Of a stretch of 64,000 nt of DNA, positions 1-8,263 are shown piece by piece (within the stretch, counting starts at the first letter, position 1; every line of letters starts with the position of its first letter). This DNA comes from Paucibacter aquatile (lineage in GTDB: Bacteria; Pseudomonadota; Gammaproteobacteria; Burkholderiales; Burkholderiaceae_C): assembly GCF_002885975.1 (NCBI RefSeq), contig NZ_POSP01000003.1, positions 1,550,001-1,614,000 on the forward strand, written 5' to 3'. The position numbers and the translations under genes are program-made. The notes under the pieces are model-generated. The model worked only from the letters and a program-made list of their open reading frames with translations, did not search any database and had not been told where the DNA came from.

Positions 1-531
1 CGCCTTGACCAAGCTGGCTGGGTCTAGATTTTGCCGGATCGGGCCCTCCCCTGCCGCGCTGAACTCGTATGCACGGGAAGGCGCCACGGTCAATCGCCCG
101 AGCAACTCCACTTCCCCTGTCGGGGTCTGCACTTGGGGCAAGCGACTGCGATCCCGGGCATCACGCGGGCCCCAGCCTCGCTGCACCAAGATGATGTCGG
201 GGCGCTCACTGAGCTGCAGCGGCGTCACCACAAAAAAACCAACCCGTCCGTTCATGGGCCGATTGTCCAGATAGACGGTGTGCTCGCTGAGCCAGCGCCC
301 ACGCAAACGCACAAGACGGTGCAACTGGGTCTCGGCCTCCCCTGGTGCGGCCAGCAAAGCTTCGGCGCGCAAGGGCGGTAGTTGGGCCCGCTCCAGCACG
401 GCACTGTGCAGTGCGGCCTTTTGCGCCGCGCGATCGAGCTGCCAGACGCCCAGCCGCGCCGTCAGCAACACCGCCGACAGCGTGGCCAGACCGATCACCC
501 ACGCGCGCGCCCGAGGACTCAAGCCAGCCAT
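1..531 (-). CDS. SURF1 family cytochrome oxidase biogenesis protein (3' end outside window)
   Basis: Inner-membrane protein of the SURF1/Shy1 family, which helps insert heme a into subunit I of cytochrome c oxidase. The frame opens at an ATG at 531 and has no stop before the window edge, so 177 codons are visible. An N-terminal membrane segment (about residues 10-25) runs into the family signature LGVWQLDRAAQK. Further on are WLSEHTVYLDNRPMNG, a hydrophobic VGFFVVTPL stretch and VQRGWGPRD, all typical of SURF1. The C-terminal membrane helix lies beyond position 1. It diverges from the DUF2909 gene at 565 and lies next to the oxidase genes, which fits the role. Confidence 0.9.
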   Translation of the reverse strand, partial: MAGLSPRARAWVIGLATLSAVLLTARLGVWQLDRAAQKAALHSAVLERAQLPPLRAEALLAAPGEAETQLHRLVRLRGRWLSEHTVYLDNRPMNGRVGFFVVTPLQLSERPDIILVQRGWGPRDARDRSRLPQVQTPTGEVELLGRLTVAPSRAYEFSAAGEGPIRQNLDPASLVKA

Positions 532-564
532 CAGTACTGGCCCCCAAGCGCATAATCCGCGACC

Positions 565-783
565 ATGAAACTCATCGTCATCCTCGCATTCATCGGCATC
601 CTCGGCGCCCTCGCGGCCGCTGGTCTGTTCATGTTCAAGAACGGCAAGCAAGAGAGCCGCGGCCCGAATATGGCCCGCGCCCTGGCCTTGCGGGTCGGCC
701 TGTCGGTGGCCTTGTTCCTGTTCATCTTGCTGAGCTATTTGATGGGCTGGATCGAACCGACCGGCTTGCCCATGCAGCGCTGA
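565..783 (+). CDS. Twin transmembrane protein, DUF2909 family
   Basis: A 72-residue protein with two hydrophobic helices (about residues 3-22 and 45-62) separated by a basic loop beginning FKNGKQESRG. This length and layout match the small DUF2909 twin-transmembrane proteins that sit in cytochrome oxidase clusters of betaproteobacteria. Their biochemical role is not established; a part in oxidase assembly is inferred from position. It is read away from SURF1 and converges on ctaE, with a terminator hairpin between. Confidence 0.8.
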   Translation: MKLIVILAFIGILGALAAAGLFMFKNGKQESRGPNMARALALRVGLSVALFLFILLSYLMGWIEPTGLPMQR

Positions 784-820
784 AGCGCAGCACGAACGGG
801 CTTGCATGGCCCCGCCTCAG

Positions 821-851
821 AAAAAAAGCGCCGCGAATTGCGGCGCTTTTT
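821..851. terminator. Bidirectional rho-independent terminator between DUF2909 gene and ctaE
   Basis: A run of A, then the stem AGCGCCGC / GCGGCGCT around the loop GAATT, then a run of T. The A and T runs flank the stem symmetrically, so it can stop both the rightward DUF2909 transcript and the leftward cta operon that ends at ctaE. Confidence 0.85.
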
Positions 852-920
852 CATGGCCGACTGCGGCCTGCCAACCCCTTTGAACGGCGGATATCCGCCG
901 CCATCCAAAGTGGGCCGACC

Positions 921-1805
921 TCACATCCAGTAGACGATGAAGTACAGGCCCAGCCAGACCACGTCCACGAAGTGCCAGTACCAGGCGGCGCCTTCGAAAC
1001 CGAAGTGGCGGTCCTTGGTGAAGTGGCCCTTTTGCAGGCGCAGGGTGATGAACAGCAGCATCAGCATGCCGACGAACACGTGGAAGCCGTGGAAGCCGGT
1101 CAGCATGAAGAAGGTCGAGCCATAGACTCCCGAGCTGAGCTTGAGGTTCAGATCGCGGTAGGCGTGCATGTACTCGTAGCCCTGCACGCACAGGAAGATC
1201 ACACCCAGCAGCACCGTCATCCACATGAAGGCGATGGTCTTGCCGCGATTGCCGGCGATCAGCGCATGGTGAGCGACCGTCAGGGTCACGCCCGAGGTCA
1301 GCAGCAGCGCGGTGTTGATGGTCGGCAGCGGCCAGGGACCCATGGTGGTGAAGGGCTCAACGACACCGGCGGGCGAGGCCGTCATGCCGGCTGCCACGCT
1401 GGGCCACAAAGCCTTGAAGTCAGGCCACAGCAACGCGTTCTCCAAGCTGCCCAGGGTCGGCACAGCATGGACGCGAGCCCAGTACAGCGCACCGAAGAAG
1501 GCGGCAAAGAACATCACTTCCGAGAAGATGAACCAGCCCATGCTCCAGCGGAAGGACACATCGATGCGGTCGCTGTACAGACCGCCTTCGCTTTCGCGGA
1601 TGGCATCGCCGAACCATTGCTTGAGCACCACGGCCCACCACAGCAGACCGAAGACCAGCGAGTACTTGCCCCAGTCATGGTCATTGATCCACTGGCCTGC
1701 GCCGAGGATCACGAAGAACAGGCCGATGGCGGCCATCACCGGATGGCGCGAGGGCCCTGGTACGAAGTAGTAAGGGGTCTTGCCCGTGGTAGTCGCTGCC
1801 GACAT
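921..1805 (-). CDS. ctaE: Cytochrome c oxidase subunit III
   Basis: Integral membrane subunit III of the aa3-type heme-copper oxidase; it stabilises the core and binds lipid rather than carrying metal. The chosen ATG at 1805 gives 294 residues starting MSAATTTGKTPYYFVPG and is preceded by a clear GGAG ribosome site. A longer open frame upstream runs into the DUF2970 region and is not used. Seven membrane segments are recognisable, with the subunit III hallmarks FSEVMFFAAFFGALYWAR and LTGFHGFHVFVGM. It is the last gene of the leftward cta operon, followed by the terminator at 821-851. Confidence 0.96.
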   Translation of the reverse strand: MSAATTTGKTPYYFVPGPSRHPVMAAIGLFFVILGAGQWINDHDWGKYSLVFGLLWWAVVLKQWFGDAIRESEGGLYSDRIDVSFRWSMGWFIFSEVMFFAAFFGALYWARVHAVPTLGSLENALLWPDFKALWPSVAAGMTASPAGVVEPFTTMGPWPLPTINTALLLTSGVTLTVAHHALIAGNRGKTIAFMWMTVLLGVIFLCVQGYEYMHAYRDLNLKLSSGVYGSTFFMLTGFHGFHVFVGMLMLLFITLRLQKGHFTKDRHFGFEGAAWYWHFVDVVWLGLYFIVYWM

Positions 1806-1863
1806 TTCTTTTCTCCTCGAACTAAATTCAGTCCTGCTGATGACGCTGCAAACGCTGCCAGCC

Positions 1864-2106
1864 TCAAGCGCCGGCGACCCCGCTGCCGATGACCCATTGG
1901 ACCAACAGCACCAGAACCAGCACAAATAAAACGGCTCCGATGAGCCCGGCAATGATCACATGCACCGGGTTCAGCTGAGCCACATCTTTTTCATAGTCGG
2001 CGCCACGACGCACGCCGAAAAACGACCAGGCCACGGCCTTCATGGTCTGCACAAAGGACAGCGGCCGAGCCGCCGCCTGCTTCAGGTCTTCGCCAGCCTG
2101 GCTCAT
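1864..2106 (-). CDS. DUF2970 domain protein of the cytochrome oxidase operon
   Basis: An 80-residue protein with a basic N-terminal half (containing FVQTMKAVAWSFFGVRRG) and one strongly hydrophobic helix near the C-terminus (about residues 50-72). This is the layout of DUF2970 proteins, which recur between ctaG and ctaE in Burkholderiales. Its start codon overlaps the stop of ctaG by four bases (ATGA), so the two are probably translated in series. Function is unknown; assembly or stability of the oxidase is an inference from position. Confidence 0.85.
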   Translation of the reverse strand: MSQAGEDLKQAAARPLSFVQTMKAVAWSFFGVRRGADYEKDVAQLNPVHVIIAGLIGAVLFVLVLVLLVQWVIGSGVAGA

Positions 2107-2732
2107 GTGCGCGGTTCCTTGCTGCTCAGCACCGGAGCGCTGAGTTGGGCCTGCGCCTTGCCCTTGCCCGCCACTTCAAAGAAGGTGTAGGAAAGGGTGA
2201 TGGTCTTGACGTCCTTGGGCAGCTTGGGGTCGATCACGAAGACGACCGGCCACTGCTTGGTTTCGCCCGGCTGCAAGGTGTACTCGTTGAAGCAGAAGCA
2301 CTCCAGCTTGTTGAAGTGCGCCGTCGCTTGCTTGGGTGCATAGCTGGGGATGGCCTGGGCCGCCATGACGCGGTTCTGCACATTGCGGAACTCGTACATC
2401 ACCGTGGTCAGCTCACCCGGATGCACCACCGCATGCGACATGGCGGGCTTGAACTCCCAGGGCCCACGGGCATTGGCGTCAAACTCGACCGTGATCTTGC
2501 GGCTGTAGTCGATCTGGCCATTCTTCACATCTTCGGCTCGCACCGCGTGCTGACGCTCGCTGAGCGACAGCACGTTGATACCCAGTGCCGAGCAGATGGC
2601 GTTGTAGAGCGGCACCAGCGCATAGCCGAAGCCGAACATCATGGTCACCACGACCAAGAGCTTGCCCACCAAGTGCAGATTGTCCCTGCGCAGGGCGGAC
2701 GCCAGGGTCCAGGGCCGCTTGGATTCGCTCAT
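2103..2732 (-). CDS. ctaG: Cytochrome c oxidase assembly protein Cox11/CtaG
   Basis: Copper chaperone that delivers copper to the CuB site of subunit I. The 209 residues fit the family: one N-terminal membrane helix (about 22-42, containing MMFGFGYALVPLYN) followed by a periplasmic immunoglobulin-like domain. The copper-binding CFCF motif is present in NKLECFCFNEYTL, followed by the typical LQPGETKQWPVVFVIDP. It lies between the 38-codon assembly gene and DUF2970 in the cta operon. Confidence 0.95.
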   Translation of the reverse strand: MSESKRPWTLASALRRDNLHLVGKLLVVVTMMFGFGYALVPLYNAICSALGINVLSLSERQHAVRAEDVKNGQIDYSRKITVEFDANARGPWEFKPAMSHAVVHPGELTTVMYEFRNVQNRVMAAQAIPSYAPKQATAHFNKLECFCFNEYTLQPGETKQWPVVFVIDPKLPKDVKTITLSYTFFEVAGKGKAQAQLSAPVLSSKEPRT

Positions 2733-2744
2733 CGCAGGCCGATT

Positions 2745-2861
2745 TCAGAAACCCAGCAAGGCGATCTTGGTCACGAAGCCCAGTCCGAAGACCAGGGCCA
2801 CCGTGAACAGGATCAGCGCCAGGCGCTTGTTGCTCTTGCGTTGTTCAGGCGTGGCGCTCAT
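2745..2861 (-). CDS. Cytochrome oxidase small assembly protein (38 aa)
   Basis: A 38-codon frame starting at the ATG at 2861 and ending with TGA at 2745. It begins MSATPEQRKSNKRLALILF, and its second half is one membrane helix. The short charged N-terminus followed by a single helix matches the small assembly protein found between ctaD and ctaG in many Burkholderiales. It begins 4 bp after the ctaD stop codon and ends 12 bp before ctaG. It is easily missed in annotation because of its length; position and composition make it convincing. Confidence 0.82.
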   Translation of the reverse strand: MSATPEQRKSNKRLALILFTVALVFGLGFVTKIALLGF

Positions 2862-2865
2862 GGTG

Positions 2866-4494
2866 TCAGCCGATCACCTTGGTGGCGCTGGCGTTCAGCT
2901 TGGGCGGCTCTTCAAAGGTGTGGAAGGGAGCCGGCGACGGCACTTCCCACTCCAGGCCTTCTGCAGCTTCCCAGGGCTTTTGCGGAGCCTTCTCACCCTT
3001 GCCGCGCATCATCGGGATGACCACGAACAGGAAGAAGTACACCTGCATCAGACCGAAGGCAAAGGCGCCCACGGAGGCGATGGCATTGAAATCAGCGAAC
3101 TGCAGCGGGTAGTCGGCATAGCGACGGGGCATACCGGCCAGACCCAGGAAGTGCATCGGGAAGAAGGTGATGTTGAAGCTGATCAGCGAGCCCCAGAAAT
3201 GGATCTTGCCGCGCGTCTCGGAGAACATCACGCCGGTCCACTTCGGACCCCAGTAGTAGACACCAGCGAACAGCGCGTACAGCGAACCAGCCACCAGCAC
3301 ATAGTGGAAGTGGGCGACGACGTAATAGGTGTCCTGGATCTGGATGTCGATCGGCGCCATGGCGCAGATCAGACCCGTGAAGCCACCCATGGTGAACACG
3401 AAGATGAAACCCACGGCCCACAGCATGGGAACTTCAAAGGTCATGGAACCGCGCCACATGGTGGCCAGCCAGTTGAAGATCTTCACGCCCGTGGGCACGG
3501 CAATCAACATCGTGGCGTACATGAAGAACAGCTGGCCCGTCACCGGCATGCCGGTGGCGAACATGTGGTGAGCCCACACGATGAAGGACAGGATGGCAAT
3601 CGAGGCCGTGGCGTACACCATGGAGGCATAACCGAACAGTTTCTTGCGGGCGAAGGCCGGCACGATCTGGCTGACGATGCCGAAGGCCGGCAAGATCATG
3701 ATGTAGACCTCGGGGTGACCGAAGAACCAGAAGATGTGCTGGTACATCACCGGGTCACCGCCGCCAGCGGGGCTGAAGAAGCTGGTACCGAAGTGACGAT
3801 CGGTCAGCGTCATGGTGATGGCACCGGCAAGCACAGGCATGACGGCGATCAGCAGGTAAGCGGTGATCAGCCAGGTCCAGCAGAACATCGGCATCTTCAT
3901 CAGCGTCATGCCGGGTGCGCGCATGTTCAGGATGGTGACGATGATGTTGATCGAACCCATGATGGACGAGGCACCCAGAATGTGCATCGCGAAGATGCCG
4001 GCATCCATGGAGGGGCCCATCTGCAGGGTCAGGGGCGCATACAGCGTCCAGCCGGCGGCAGGCGCGCCACCCGGCATGAAGAAGGACGCCACCAACATGA
4101 TGGCCGCAGGAATCATCAGCCAGAAGCTGAAGTTGTTCATGCGGGCAAAAGCCATGTCGGACGCGCCGATCTGCAGCGGCACCATCCAGTTCGCGAAGCC
4201 CACAAAGGCCGGCATGATGGCGCCGAACACCATGATGAGGCCGTGCATGGTGGTGAACTGGTTGAACAGTTCCGGATTGAAGAACTGAAGACCGGGCTGG
4301 AACAGCTCGGCGCGGATGCACAGCGCCAAGATGCCGCCGATCATCAGCATGGTGAACGAGAACAGCAGGTACAGGGTACCGATGTCCTTGTGGTTGGTGG
4401 CAAAGACCCAACGACGCCAGCCCGTGGGGGCGTGGTGATCGTGGTGGTCATGGTCATGAACGTCATGACCGGGGTGGCCAAGCACTGCACTCAT
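2866..4494 (-). CDS. ctaD: Cytochrome c oxidase subunit I
   Basis: Catalytic subunit of the aa3-type oxidase, holding heme a, heme a3 and CuB in a twelve-helix membrane domain; it reduces oxygen and pumps protons. The 542 residues carry all the key motifs: the heme ligand in TMHGLIMVFGAIMPAFVG, the CuB histidine-tyrosine pair in FGHPEVYIMILPAFG, VWAHHMFATGM, and the heme a3/heme a histidines in YYVVAHFHYVL. The N-terminus has a histidine-rich stretch (HDHDHHDHH, about residues 12-20), a soluble tail that may bind metal. It lies between ctaC and the small assembly gene. Confidence 0.98.
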   Translation of the reverse strand: MSAVLGHPGHDVHDHDHHDHHAPTGWRRWVFATNHKDIGTLYLLFSFTMLMIGGILALCIRAELFQPGLQFFNPELFNQFTTMHGLIMVFGAIMPAFVGFANWMVPLQIGASDMAFARMNNFSFWLMIPAAIMLVASFFMPGGAPAAGWTLYAPLTLQMGPSMDAGIFAMHILGASSIMGSINIIVTILNMRAPGMTLMKMPMFCWTWLITAYLLIAVMPVLAGAITMTLTDRHFGTSFFSPAGGGDPVMYQHIFWFFGHPEVYIMILPAFGIVSQIVPAFARKKLFGYASMVYATASIAILSFIVWAHHMFATGMPVTGQLFFMYATMLIAVPTGVKIFNWLATMWRGSMTFEVPMLWAVGFIFVFTMGGFTGLICAMAPIDIQIQDTYYVVAHFHYVLVAGSLYALFAGVYYWGPKWTGVMFSETRGKIHFWGSLISFNITFFPMHFLGLAGMPRRYADYPLQFADFNAIASVGAFAFGLMQVYFFLFVVIPMMRGKGEKAPQKPWEAAEGLEWEVPSPAPFHTFEEPPKLNASATKVIG

Positions 4495-4532
4495 CTTGTT
4501 TCCTTTATCAACGCTTGTCGACGTTCAGCCCA

Positions 4533-5735
4533 TCACTTGCGGGCGGCCAGCACTTCAGCCGGCTGCACCACCTGACCGGTCTTGTTGGACCAGCTGTTCT
4601 TGGTGTAGGTGATCACCGCGGCGATCTCGGTGTCGCTCAATTGCTTCCAGGCCGGCATGGCGCCATTGTTCTGGCCATTCAGCAGCACCTTGATCTGAGC
4701 CAGCTTGTCTTCCGCCAGCACCACCGGCGAACCCACCAGGGCTTTGATCGGACCAGCGCCCGAACCATCGGCCTTGTGGCAGGCCGCGCAGTTGGCGTTG
4801 TAGACCTTTTCACCGCGAGCCACCAAGGCGGCTTGCTCCCAGACCTTGCTCGGATCGTCCGCCTTGGCGGCCAGCTCCTTCTTTTTGCCATCCACCCACT
4901 TGGAGTAGTCTTCTGCCGACACCACCTTCACGTGGATGGGCATGTAGGCGTGCTCCTTGCCGCACAGCTCGGCACATTGGCCGTAGAAATCACCGATCTT
5001 CTCGGCCTTGAACCAGGTGTCGCGGACGAAGCCGGGGATGGCATCTTGTTTGACACCAAAGGCCGGCACCATCCAGGCGTGAATGACGTCGTTGGCGGTG
5101 GTGATGATCCGAACCTTCTTGTTGACGGGCACGACCAGGGGGTTGTCCACCTTCAGCAGGTAGTCATCGCCAGCCGGCTTGCCGGCGTCGGACATGGCGC
5201 GATGGGCCGTGTCCAAAGTGGCCAGGAAGCCAATGCCCTCGCCCTCGCCCTTCAGGTAGTCATAACCCCATTTCCACTGGTAGCCGGTGGCCTTGATGGT
5301 CAGATCTGCGTTGGTGGTGTCCTTCATCGCGACCACCACCTTGGTGGCCGGCAGGGCCATCAGGATGACGATGATGAAAGGCACCACGGTCCAGGCGATT
5401 TCAACCTTCACGCTTTCGTGGAAGTTGGCCGACACCGCGCCCTTGGATTTGCGATGTTTGAAGATGGAATAGAACATCACGCCGAACACCGCCACAAAAA
5501 TGGCCAGGCAGATGATCAGCATGAAGTTGTGCAGCCACATCTGGTCGGCCGCAATGCGGGTGACCGGGGGGTGCAGATTGAGTTGATTGACCGCAGGGCC
5601 ACCCGGCAGGTCTTGGACCGCCTGGGCTGCCAGGGCCGTCTGGGCCACCAGCATCGCGCCGGCCGCCGCGGCCACTTGCGCCAGCTGCCCCACGCGGCGC
5701 GCGGCCTGATGCACTCGTGCGTTCATCATCTTCAT
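4533..5735 (-). CDS. ctaC: Cytochrome c oxidase subunit II with fused cytochrome c domain
   Basis: Receives electrons from cytochrome c through the dinuclear CuA centre. The start chosen is the ATG at 5735 (MKMMNARV), eight bases after an AAGAG ribosome site; a GTG three codons upstream has no such site. Order: signal peptide, two membrane helices, then the cupredoxin domain with the CuA ligands in YGQCAELCGKEHAYM. A C-terminal heme c domain follows with CAACH and the axial methionine in GAMPAWKQL. At 400 residues it is the long caa3-like form. It is the first gene of the operon; the 215 bp upstream should hold the promoter, but I see no convincing -35/-10 pair. Confidence 0.96.
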   Translation of the reverse strand: MKMMNARVHQAARRVGQLAQVAAAAGAMLVAQTALAAQAVQDLPGGPAVNQLNLHPPVTRIAADQMWLHNFMLIICLAIFVAVFGVMFYSIFKHRKSKGAVSANFHESVKVEIAWTVVPFIIVILMALPATKVVVAMKDTTNADLTIKATGYQWKWGYDYLKGEGEGIGFLATLDTAHRAMSDAGKPAGDDYLLKVDNPLVVPVNKKVRIITTANDVIHAWMVPAFGVKQDAIPGFVRDTWFKAEKIGDFYGQCAELCGKEHAYMPIHVKVVSAEDYSKWVDGKKKELAAKADDPSKVWEQAALVARGEKVYNANCAACHKADGSGAGPIKALVGSPVVLAEDKLAQIKVLLNGQNNGAMPAWKQLSDTEIAAVITYTKNSWSNKTGQVVQPAEVLAARK

Positions 5736-5950
5736 GGTCGTCACTCTTGTTTCAAATTCGTCTCATGAGAGCCCTGGCGTGAACCCGTTTCACTGCCCGG
5801 CCGGCCCATTGATGCAACCGCTTCAGCGCTTCTTTTGAGGCTCGTCAAAGACGCTGGCATGGTCTGACCCTAAAGTCATGGGTCATGCATTTTGGCTAAA
5901 CGCGAATTTTAGCCCAGCATGTCGCGACCCACTGTCGCTTTAAGCCTCTA

Positions 5951-6922
5951 TCAGCCCCCAGATCGACGCACCATCGCGCGCATCTGCTCCAAAGTCAGGC
6001 TGGTCTCAGGGCTTACCCGTATCTTCGGCACCGGCTTGAACGCGTGCCCGTACACGATTTCAAGGCTCAGATGCAGCCGGCCATCGGGCCGACGCAATGT
6101 TTCCAAGGCCTGCAAAAGCTTCTGGTGCCAGGTCTTGCCTCGGCAGCCGACAAATCGCTCGGGCGCCACATTGCCACCCAACAAGCGCAAGTCTTTGAGA
6201 AGGTCGTCGGCTTGCGCCCAGGTCAGTTGAATGCGCTCCTGGTCCATCACGGGATCGGCAAAGCCGGCTCCCACCAGCAGATCGCCGATGTCATGCATGT
6301 CCCACCAGTCCGGGCCGGCACGCCCCCAAGCTTGGCGCTCAAACAGCTGGCGCAATTCGACAAAGCTGTCGGGGCCCAGGCAAGAGAACATCAGAAACCC
6401 GTCAACCCGCAGAGCACCATGCCAGGCCGCCAGGGTCTCAGGTGGATGGGGTGCCGCGTGCAAGGCCATATTGGCCCAGACCAGGCCGACCTGATCCTGT
6501 TCTGGCGTTGATTTCAAGCCCGCCATCGCCTGGGGGCCCTGCACTTGCACCGTGGCGCCACGGCCCAGCGCGTTCTGCCACCAGGAGCGTTTGTGCAAGG
6601 CCTGGCTGCGCTCGGCCAGGGCGGCGTCGGGCTCGATCACACGGTGCTCGGCTTGCGGGTAGGCCGCCAGCAAGGCCGCTTCGCCGCCGCCCAGCAGGCC
6701 CGACCACTGCAGCACGCGTGTCGGCTGCAGCTTGATGATGGCCAGGCGCTCGGCCATGCGAGTGGCCACCTCCTCATGCAGCCAAGGCGTCTGGGCCATG
6801 CTGGCCAAGCGCCGCGCCTGCCGGTGCAGGGCGTTCACATCCAGATCTTGCGGCCGGGCAGCGGGCGCAGACGGGGCTGCGGCGGACGTTTCCGTCCTAG
6901 GGGGAGTCAAGGGATCGGCCAT
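5951..6922 (-). CDS. BioC-like SAM-dependent methyltransferase
   Basis: A 323-residue class I methyltransferase-like protein. The N-terminal part (DVNALHRQARRLASMAQTPW followed by LHEEVATRMAERL) resembles BioC, the malonyl-ACP O-methyltransferase that starts biotin synthesis. The usual acidic glycine-rich SAM loop is here LQWSGLLGGGEAAL, a poor match. Later come a motif like LGPDSFVELRQLF and the DIGDLLVGAGFADPVMD region typical of BioC relatives. No other bio gene is nearby, so the substrate is uncertain. The ATG at 6922 is used. It diverges from comF with only 22 bp between the start codons. Confidence 0.75.
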   Translation of the reverse strand: MADPLTPPRTETSAAAPSAPAARPQDLDVNALHRQARRLASMAQTPWLHEEVATRMAERLAIIKLQPTRVLQWSGLLGGGEAALLAAYPQAEHRVIEPDAALAERSQALHKRSWWQNALGRGATVQVQGPQAMAGLKSTPEQDQVGLVWANMALHAAPHPPETLAAWHGALRVDGFLMFSCLGPDSFVELRQLFERQAWGRAGPDWWDMHDIGDLLVGAGFADPVMDQERIQLTWAQADDLLKDLRLLGGNVAPERFVGCRGKTWHQKLLQALETLRRPDGRLHLSLEIVYGHAFKPVPKIRVSPETSLTLEQMRAMVRRSGG

Positions 6923-6944
6923 GGGCGGGCAGTATATTGAGCCC
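6923..6944. promoter_or_regulatory. 22-bp gap between divergent start codons, AT-rich core
   Basis: The two start codons face away from each other with 22 bp between them. The centre reads AGTATATT, which offers a -10-like hexamer on either strand (TATATT rightward, TATACT leftward). Any -35 element would have to lie inside the opposite gene, and a transcript starting 6-7 bp after either hexamer would be almost leaderless. No ribosome site is evident for either gene. This is an inference from spacing and composition only. Confidence 0.35.
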
Positions 6945-7712
6945 ATGGAAACCCAGCATGCGGCGACCGGCAAACCCGCTTGGGTCGAGCGGGTGCTGAT
7001 GCGCTGCCCCGGGCAATGCGCAGTCTGCCGTGCCTGGTCCACCGCCCGGGTCTGCGCCGACTGTCTGCTGCGCTACGCGCGCCCCGCCCCGCGCTGCTGG
7101 ACCTGCGCGGCACGCCTGCCGCCCGAACTGAGCGGCCGACGCGAGGCCAAATGCGGCCGCTGCCTGCGCGAGCCGCCGCCCCTGGACCGCACGGTTGCCG
7201 CCCTCGACTACAGCTTTCCCTGGGATGGCCTGCTGCAGCACTACAAATTCCACCAGGCCCTGGATCTGCGCGAGACCTTGCTGGAGCGCCTGCAGCAGGC
7301 CTTGAGCATCGCGCAGGTCGAGCCGCCCGACTGGCTGCTGCCCGTGCCGCTGGCACCCGAGCGGCTGAAGGAACGCGGCTACAACCAGAGCTACGAGCTG
7401 GCCCGGGCCCTGGCGCGCCGCCGCAAGCTGGCCTGCGACGCGCATTTGCTGCTGCGCGTGCGCAGCACGACCCAGCAGGCGCGCCTGCCTCTGCAAGAAC
7501 GCGGCCACAATGTGAAGCAGGCCTTCGCCGTCGAGCCCGGCCGCCTGGCCGATCTGCGGGGCAGCCATGTGGCTGTGCTCGACGATGTGATGACCAGCGG
7601 CGCCACCGTGTTCGAGATCGCCCGCGTGCTGCGCCAGGCCGGCGCGGCCCATGTCGAGGCCTGGGTGGTGGCGCGCACGCCGGAAGGCGGCAGCGACAGC
7701 ATCCGGCGCTGA
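6945..7712 (+). CDS. ComF family phosphoribosyltransferase-like protein
   Basis: A 255-residue ComF-type protein. The N-terminal part has four-cysteine zinc-ribbon-like pairs (CPGQCAVC, CADC, CWTC, CGRC, about residues 23-73). The C-terminal half is a type I phosphoribosyltransferase fold with the PRPP-binding loop VAVLDDVMTSGATVFE and the RGYNQSYELARALARR motif. In competent bacteria ComF takes part in DNA uptake and recombination, but the family is widespread in species not known to be competent. The ATG at 6945 was chosen; an in-frame ATG at 6921 would overlap the divergent gene. Confidence 0.85.
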   Translation: METQHAATGKPAWVERVLMRCPGQCAVCRAWSTARVCADCLLRYARPAPRCWTCAARLPPELSGRREAKCGRCLREPPPLDRTVAALDYSFPWDGLLQHYKFHQALDLRETLLERLQQALSIAQVEPPDWLLPVPLAPERLKERGYNQSYELARALARRRKLACDAHLLLRVRSTTQQARLPLQERGHNVKQAFAVEPGRLADLRGSHVAVLDDVMTSGATVFEIARVLRQAGAAHVEAWVVARTPEGGSDSIRR

Positions 7713-7765
7713 GCCAGTGATCCCGAGCGGCGCTCAAGGACAGACCTTTCCCCCAAATTTTCTTC

Positions 7766-8248
7766 ATGCGACCCATGTTCCACATCGTTCTGGTGCAACC
7801 CGAGATTCCCCCCAACACCGGCAATGTGATCCGTCTGGCGGCCAACACCGGCTGCAGCCTGCACCTGATCGAGCCGCTGGGCTTTTCCATGGAAGACCGG
7901 CTGCTACAACGCGCCGGCCTGGATTACCACGAGTACACCGCCGTGCACCGCCACCGCGACTGGGCCGCCTTTCTGGCCACCGTGCAGCCTCCGGCCGATC
8001 GCCTGTTTGCCTTCACCACACGCGGCAGCCAGCCGCTGGCGCAGATGCGCTGGCAGGCCGGTGACTTCCTGGTCTTTGGCTCGGAAACCGCCGGCCTGGC
8101 GCCCGAACTGCGCGAGCAGTTCCCCGAGGCGCAGCGCGTGCGCCTGCCCATGCGCCCGGGCCAACGCAGCTTGAATCTGAGCAACAGCGTGGCCGTGGCG
8201 GTGTTCGAAGCCTGGCGCCAGAACGGCTACGAAGGCAGCCAGGCCTGA
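7766..8248 (+). CDS. trmL: tRNA (cytidine(34)-2'-O)-methyltransferase
   Basis: SPOUT-class enzyme that methylates the ribose of the wobble base in leucine tRNAs. The 160 residues match the single-domain TrmL size. Knot motifs are present: QPEIPPNTGNVIRLAANTG near the N-terminus, DFLVFGSETAGL in the middle, and MRPGQRSLNLSNSVAVAVFE at the C-terminus. Start is either the ATG at 7766 or the one three codons later (MFHIVLV). It follows comF by 53 bp on the same strand. Confidence 0.93.
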   Translation: MRPMFHIVLVQPEIPPNTGNVIRLAANTGCSLHLIEPLGFSMEDRLLQRAGLDYHEYTAVHRHRDWAAFLATVQPPADRLFAFTTRGSQPLAQMRWQAGDFLVFGSETAGLAPELREQFPEAQRVRLPMRPGQRSLNLSNSVAVAVFEAWRQNGYEGSQA

Positions 8249-8263
8249 GCCGCTTGAACTCGG

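Noticed and set aside
2641..4575. A 644-codon open frame on the plus strand
   Set aside because: Antisense shadow of ctaD; histidine-rich low-complexity translation without family pattern.
5894..5914. GGCTAAA / TTTAGCC hairpin upstream of ctaC
   Set aside because: It is AT-rich with no T run in the needed direction, and no promoter elements could be placed around it.
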